From an uncultured Candidatus Melainabacteria bacterium (GTDB lineage: Bacteria > Cyanobacteriota > Vampirovibrionia > Gastranaerophilales > Gastranaerophilaceae): a stretch of DNA of 8,989 bases. The translations under genes and the position numbers were made by a program. Positions 6,576 to 8,989 of this stretch are shown piece by piece. The stretch is taken from NCBI GenBank assembly GCA_934773085.1, contig CAKVMU010000056.1, positions 1-8,989 of the forward strand, given 5' to 3'. Under the pieces are notes generated by a model. The model worked only from the letters and a program-made list of their open reading frames with translations, did no database searches and was not told the DNA's origin. How positions within the stretch are numbered: the stretch's first letter is position 1; each line of letters begins with the position of its first letter.

Positions 6576-6768
6576 CAAAATCATCTTCAAACTCTCTTAT
6601 ATTATCAAGTTCAATGTTGTATCTTTTGCCGGTTTTATCAACACAGGTGGCGAAATCTACTGTTTTATCAGCAAACTTGTTTTTCCATAAACAAATCAAC
6701 AATCCGATTTCTTGTGTTTTTAAATTTAAAACCTTTGTTCCGTATAATAGATAATCTTTTTCTGTCAT
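6568..6768 (-). CDS. 66-aa hypothetical protein, small SH3/KOW-like fold suspected
   Basis: A short soluble protein. The minus-strand start is supported by AAAGGAG about 6 nt before the ATG. The sequence alternates strands and turns (GTKVLNLKTQEIGLLICLW, then VDFATCVDKTGKRYNIELDN) and ends with an acidic tail (EFEDDFEK). The pattern resembles small SH3-like or KOW-like beta barrels, in which GTKV...TGEIG...G.R..V..D.L is common, but this is a resemblance only. It is transcribed in the same direction as the RM-associated genes to its right, about 235 nt beyond them, and probably has its own promoter in that gap. No function can be given. Confidence 0.65.
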   Translation of the reverse strand: MTEKDYLLYGTKVLNLKTQEIGLLICLWKNKFADKTVDFATCVDKTGKRYNIELDNIREFEDDFEK

Positions 6769-6938
6769 ATCTTGCTCCTTTCAAGCTATGACATTAATTA
6801 CTCAAGAAATAAAAAATTGAAACTTAAAAACCTGATTTTGTATCAAAACAACACACAAAATCTATACATACTTAAATGTCGTTTTAAGACTTGTTTAAAT
6901 TTCTCACAAGGTTTTATACCTAACTTACCCCAAGCGTT

Positions 6939-6978
6939 AAAATTAAATAAAATTAAATAAAATTAAATGAGTTTAAAT
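6939..6978. repeat. 10-bp AT tandem repeat in a gene-free gap
   Basis: Three perfect copies of AAAATTAAAT (6939-6948, 6949-6958, 6959-6968) are followed by a degenerate fourth, GAGTTTAAAT (6969-6978). It lies in the 6769-7003 gap, which otherwise shows no coding signal beyond spurious short frames. The gap also has a small hairpin CTTAAA/TTTAAG with a 6-nt loop (6871-6888), without a clear T tract. The 10-bp period is near one helical turn, which can give phased bending. Replication slippage is the simplest origin. Confidence 0.75.
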
Positions 6979-7003
6979 GAGGTTGACCGTTTGTTTATGC
7001 AAT

Positions 7004-7096
7004 TCACTTAATTGAGTTTGAATTTGTTTTTCTTTTTTTTGCTTGCTTTTTGACTAATTCCATTGCTGATTGTGCATTCCAAGGTTGATTATACAT
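7004..7096 (-). CDS. Short basic ORF coupled to the HEPN gene, probably frameshifted at an A8 run
   Basis: A 30-codon ORF starting MYNQPWNAQSAMELVKKQAK and ending in a basic stretch at TGA. Its ATG overlaps the end of the upstream gene (ATGTATAA), and a perfect AAGGAG sits 7 nt before it inside that gene, so translation is plausible despite the size. The coding strand carries eight As at 7033-7040. Reading with one A fewer gives a more protein-like ending (KKEKQIQTQLSELHK, then QTVNLI) that stops at 6973-6975, for 40 aa in total. This may be a homopolymer mutation, a sequencing indel, or polymerase slippage making two products. I do not recognise a family. Confidence 0.5.
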   Translation of the reverse strand: MYNQPWNAQSAMELVKKQAKKRKTNSNSIK

Positions 7097-8048
7097 TTGA
7101 AAACTCCTTAACTTTTTGTGTTCCAAAAGGAACCCAATATTTAGATAACTCTATTAGTTTGTGCAAAACATTATAAAGAGTATCAACATTGACATCTGAA
7201 TATGATTCTTTTAATATATTAAAAATTTTATTTCCATCTAAAATATCTTTTAGCGAAGAGTCAAAAGCTTGCTCATACTTAGAACAAAAATCATCATATA
7301 TAGCTTTGTGCAAATTTAAACTATCGTCCCAATCTAAATAACATACTCCTTCTATAATTGAAATATAAGGAGATAAATATGAAATGGCATTTAGTTCCTG
7401 CTTAATATGTTTCAATAATATTAAGTCTTTGTAATTAAGATGAAAATCTTTCATAAAATTGTTAATCAAACCTTCTACTGCTAAGGTGTTTCCAGAACAC
7501 AAAGTATCTACTATTTCTTTATCGTAACTCAATAAGTGATTTTGAATTTTTGTGCTTTGACAGCACTGGTTAATTACATTTAATTGAAGTTCTTCTAATA
7601 CGTTAAAACAATTGTTAATATAATTAATTAAAACGTTATTTTGAATCACTGTTCCGCAAGAATGTGCTATCTTATCTCGTTGACCAACATTTTCAATGTG
7701 TAACTCTCTATTTGAATCAGTTATAACATTATTATGGATAGCTCTTTTTTCTGGTTGTTGACCAAAATAAAAAAACAGTTCTAAACCGGCATTATATTTG
7801 TTTCCGGTTTGATTACGAATAATTTTTTCATCGAAAGCATAATATTTAACCATTGATGTATTTATTATAAACATATAAAGATAATGAAAAGAAAATAATG
7901 CTAAATTACAAAAATTATTATTATAATGATAAATAAAATCACTACGATATTTTCTTATAAATTGGCGGTCTTCGTCAAGACAAGGTATAAATTCATCTAG
8001 CAAATTAACGATTTCTTCTGCGGTTGATTCTTCGGTAAAATTACTCAC
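7089..8048 (-). CDS. HEPN-motif protein (putative RNase) coupled to type I RM hsdS
   Basis: A protein of about 319 aa with no named family that I can assign. Residues 124-129, in VGQRDKIAHSCG, form Arg-x4-His with an acidic residue after the Arg, the signature of catalytic HEPN RNases. The hydrophobic helix FCNLALFSFHYLYMFIIN (about 46-63) precedes it and the helix NYINNCFNVLEEL (about 142-154) follows, as expected for a HEPN four-helix bundle. Residues 160-319 are helical and unassigned. No Walker motif is present, unlike PrrC and RloC. GTG 8048 is chosen: it overlaps the hsdS stop by 8 nt and has GAAGGTGA just upstream. GTG 8063 (324 aa, 23-nt overlap) has no ribosome binding site. Overlap with hsdS implies co-translation and a role tied to the RM complex, such as a guard RNase or abortive-infection effector. 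The function is inferred from one motif plus context. Confidence 0.65.
   Translation of the reverse strand: MSNFTEESTAEEIVNLLDEFIPCLDEDRQFIRKYRSDFIYHYNNNFCNLALFSFHYLYMFIINTSMVKYYAFDEKIIRNQTGNKYNAGLELFFYFGQQPEKRAIHNNVITDSNRELHIENVGQRDKIAHSCGTVIQNNVLINYINNCFNVLEELQLNVINQCCQSTKIQNHLLSYDKEIVDTLCSGNTLAVEGLINNFMKDFHLNYKDLILLKHIKQELNAISYLSPYISIIEGVCYLDWDDSLNLHKAIYDDFCSKYEQAFDSSLKDILDGNKIFNILKESYSDVNVDTLYNVLHKLIELSKYWVPFGTQKVKEFSNV
7104..7109 (-). promoter_or_regulatory. Strong Shine-Dalgarno for the short ORF inside the HEPN gene
   Basis: AAGGAG on the minus strand lies 7 nt before ATG 7096, within the last codons of the HEPN-motif gene (Lys-Glu-Phe). Its ideal sequence and spacing are the main reason to believe the short ORF is, or recently was, translated. 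Confidence 0.6.
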
Positions 8049-8989
8049 AATCTTCACCTTCACCCCAGATTGATTGGATTTTTGTGTTAATTTTATTTTG
8101 ATGAAGTTCTATGAGCTTTTTGCACTCTTCAATAATGATTCTTTCTTCTTCAACTTTCGAAACTATCTCTTTTTGTTTTTCTATTGGTGGAATAGGAATA
8201 TTTATATTGCATATAAATCCTTTATTTAAATTTTGTTGTCTCACTCCTGCTCGTTGCTTCATATATAATTCGCGATTTGCTGTAAAGTATAGATACAAGA
8301 AATACATGTCAACTTTATTATTTGGCTTTATCCCAGAAATGGCTTGATTGAAAGCTGCTTCTCTGTCCAAAATAGACATTTTAAAGGCAGCTGTGTCATA
8401 CATGCCAACCAACAAAGAGCCTTTGGGGAATAATTTGGCATTAGAATTTTCTAAACCTAATGGTGTAATTTTTTCATTGGACTCATTAGTATAAATTTCA
8501 TTCAGTTCACCAGAAGAATACCAATTAATACTTCCATTAGTCCAATATTCTTTTTGATTTTTTAATGGCGTGCCACCAGATTGGACTTCGCAGATATCAC
8601 CTAGCCTTGTTTTTCCCCAATTCGGGTTGATTGGCAAAGCTGGTTTCCAATTATATATAACTTTTTGAGCACCGTCAATTACTGCTTGATAGCCGTCAAG
8701 TTCACGCACAATTTCTTCTTGAACTTCTAATGGTGGTAATGGTATTTTAATATTTGCATATTCTGATATCCAGTAACGTTTGTGTGTTGAACTATCAAAT
8801 TTAATATTTTGCATTACATAGTATACATACTTTATATTAGCCACCTTTGAATTATTTAATTTTAATATTTTCATAGCAGAAGATTTCACTTTAAATGGGA
8901 AATTAACAAATTTTGTTGAAGTAGTAAAATCATCAAAAATAATTACAGGTAAATTATTAAATATGCCCATTTCATCATCTGTATAGCCC
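8041..8989 (-). CDS. hsdS: Type I restriction-modification specificity subunit (HsdS), 5'-partial
   Basis: HsdS sets the DNA target recognised by the HsdR2M2S complex. The frame runs off the right edge. The internal ATG at 8970 is not the start, because codons before it (GYTDDE) continue the family sequence into VIIFDDFTTSTKFVNFPFKV. About 315 residues are visible: the end of target-recognition domain 1, then the central conserved helix beginning PLPPLEVQEEIVRELDGYQ (8743-8687), target-recognition domain 2 (from WGKTRLGDICEVQSGGTP, about 8616, through AAFNQAISGIKP), and the distal conserved helix beginning PIPPIEKQKEIVSKVEE (about 8193). The paired PxPPxExQxEIV repeats are the pseudo-dyad spacer helices typical of HsdS. 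The end appears complete (IWGEGEDCE). hsdM should lie outside to the right. No hsdR is present in the window. Confidence 0.92.
   Translation of the reverse strand, partial: GYTDDEMGIFNNLPVIIFDDFTTSTKFVNFPFKVKSSAMKILKLNNSKVANIKYVYYVMQNIKFDSSTHKRYWISEYANIKIPLPPLEVQEEIVRELDGYQAVIDGAQKVIYNWKPALPINPNWGKTRLGDICEVQSGGTPLKNQKEYWTNGSINWYSSGELNEIYTNESNEKITPLGLENSNAKLFPKGSLLVGMYDTAAFKMSILDREAAFNQAISGIKPNNKVDMYFLYLYFTANRELYMKQRAGVRQQNLNKGFICNINIPIPPIEKQKEIVSKVEEERIIIEECKKLIELHQNKINTKIQSIWGEGEDCE

Noticed and set aside
6772..6960. Plus-strand 62-codon frame
   Set aside because: It begins at a TTG inside the ribosome binding site of the minus-strand gene, has low-complexity AT-driven composition, and ends in the tandem repeat.
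6939..6978. Possible CRISPR array
   Set aside because: The unit is 10 bp with no spacers, so it is a simple tandem repeat.
8111..8347. Plus-strand 78-codon frame
   Set aside because: It lies wholly antisense to the well-supported hsdS gene and has no ribosome binding site of note.

Overview
This is an AT-rich bacterial window (roughly 30% GC by eye) using the standard genetic code: stops are TAA or TAG with one short ORF ending in TGA, and tryptophan is TGG. Several genes have strong AAGGAG-type Shine-Dalgarno sites, which argues against Bacteroidetes. The mix of a Mu-type transposase, RhuM-Fic, an MIF-like tautomerase and DUF4186 would suit a low-GC gut or host-associated lineage such as Gastranaerophilales (Melainabacteria) or a Firmicute. 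That placement is inference only, and no taxonomic marker gene is present.

Layout, left to right. (1) 1-3331, plus strand: the core of a Mu/Tn552-type transposon. It has a DDE transposase (MuA-like, running off the left edge), an AAA+ target-selection ATPase (MuB-like) and a winged-helix protein of unknown role. The three are joined by two equivalent 11-nt start/stop overlaps. (2) 3354-4709, plus strand: a RhuM-Fic/Doc fusion protein followed 15 nt later by an MIF/tautomerase-superfamily protein with an excellent ribosome binding site. (3) 4761-5978: a probable promoter with a palindrome between its -35 and -10, a membrane-anchored protein with a duplicated cysteine motif, and a broken DUF4186 gene carrying a 135-bp insertion and a separate frameshift. 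(4) 6045-6768: a small membrane-anchored protein (plus strand) converging with a one-nt gap on a 66-aa SH3-like hypothetical protein (minus strand). (5) 6939-8989, minus strand: the 3' part of a type I restriction-modification locus. The hsdS gene enters from the right edge and overlaps a gene whose product carries a HEPN-type RNase motif (Arg-x4-His). That gene in turn overlaps a short basic ORF with a perfect Shine-Dalgarno and an A8 run at which its frame seems to be broken or slipped.

The most interesting part is region 5. A HEPN-motif protein translationally coupled to HsdS resembles in principle the restriction-guarding RNases PrrC and RloC, but it lacks their ATPase domain. The small downstream ORF could be a regulator, an antitoxin-like partner or a decayed remnant. 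Nothing in the window shows whether the transposon genes and the RM locus belong to one mobile island. Neither transposon terminus could be identified.
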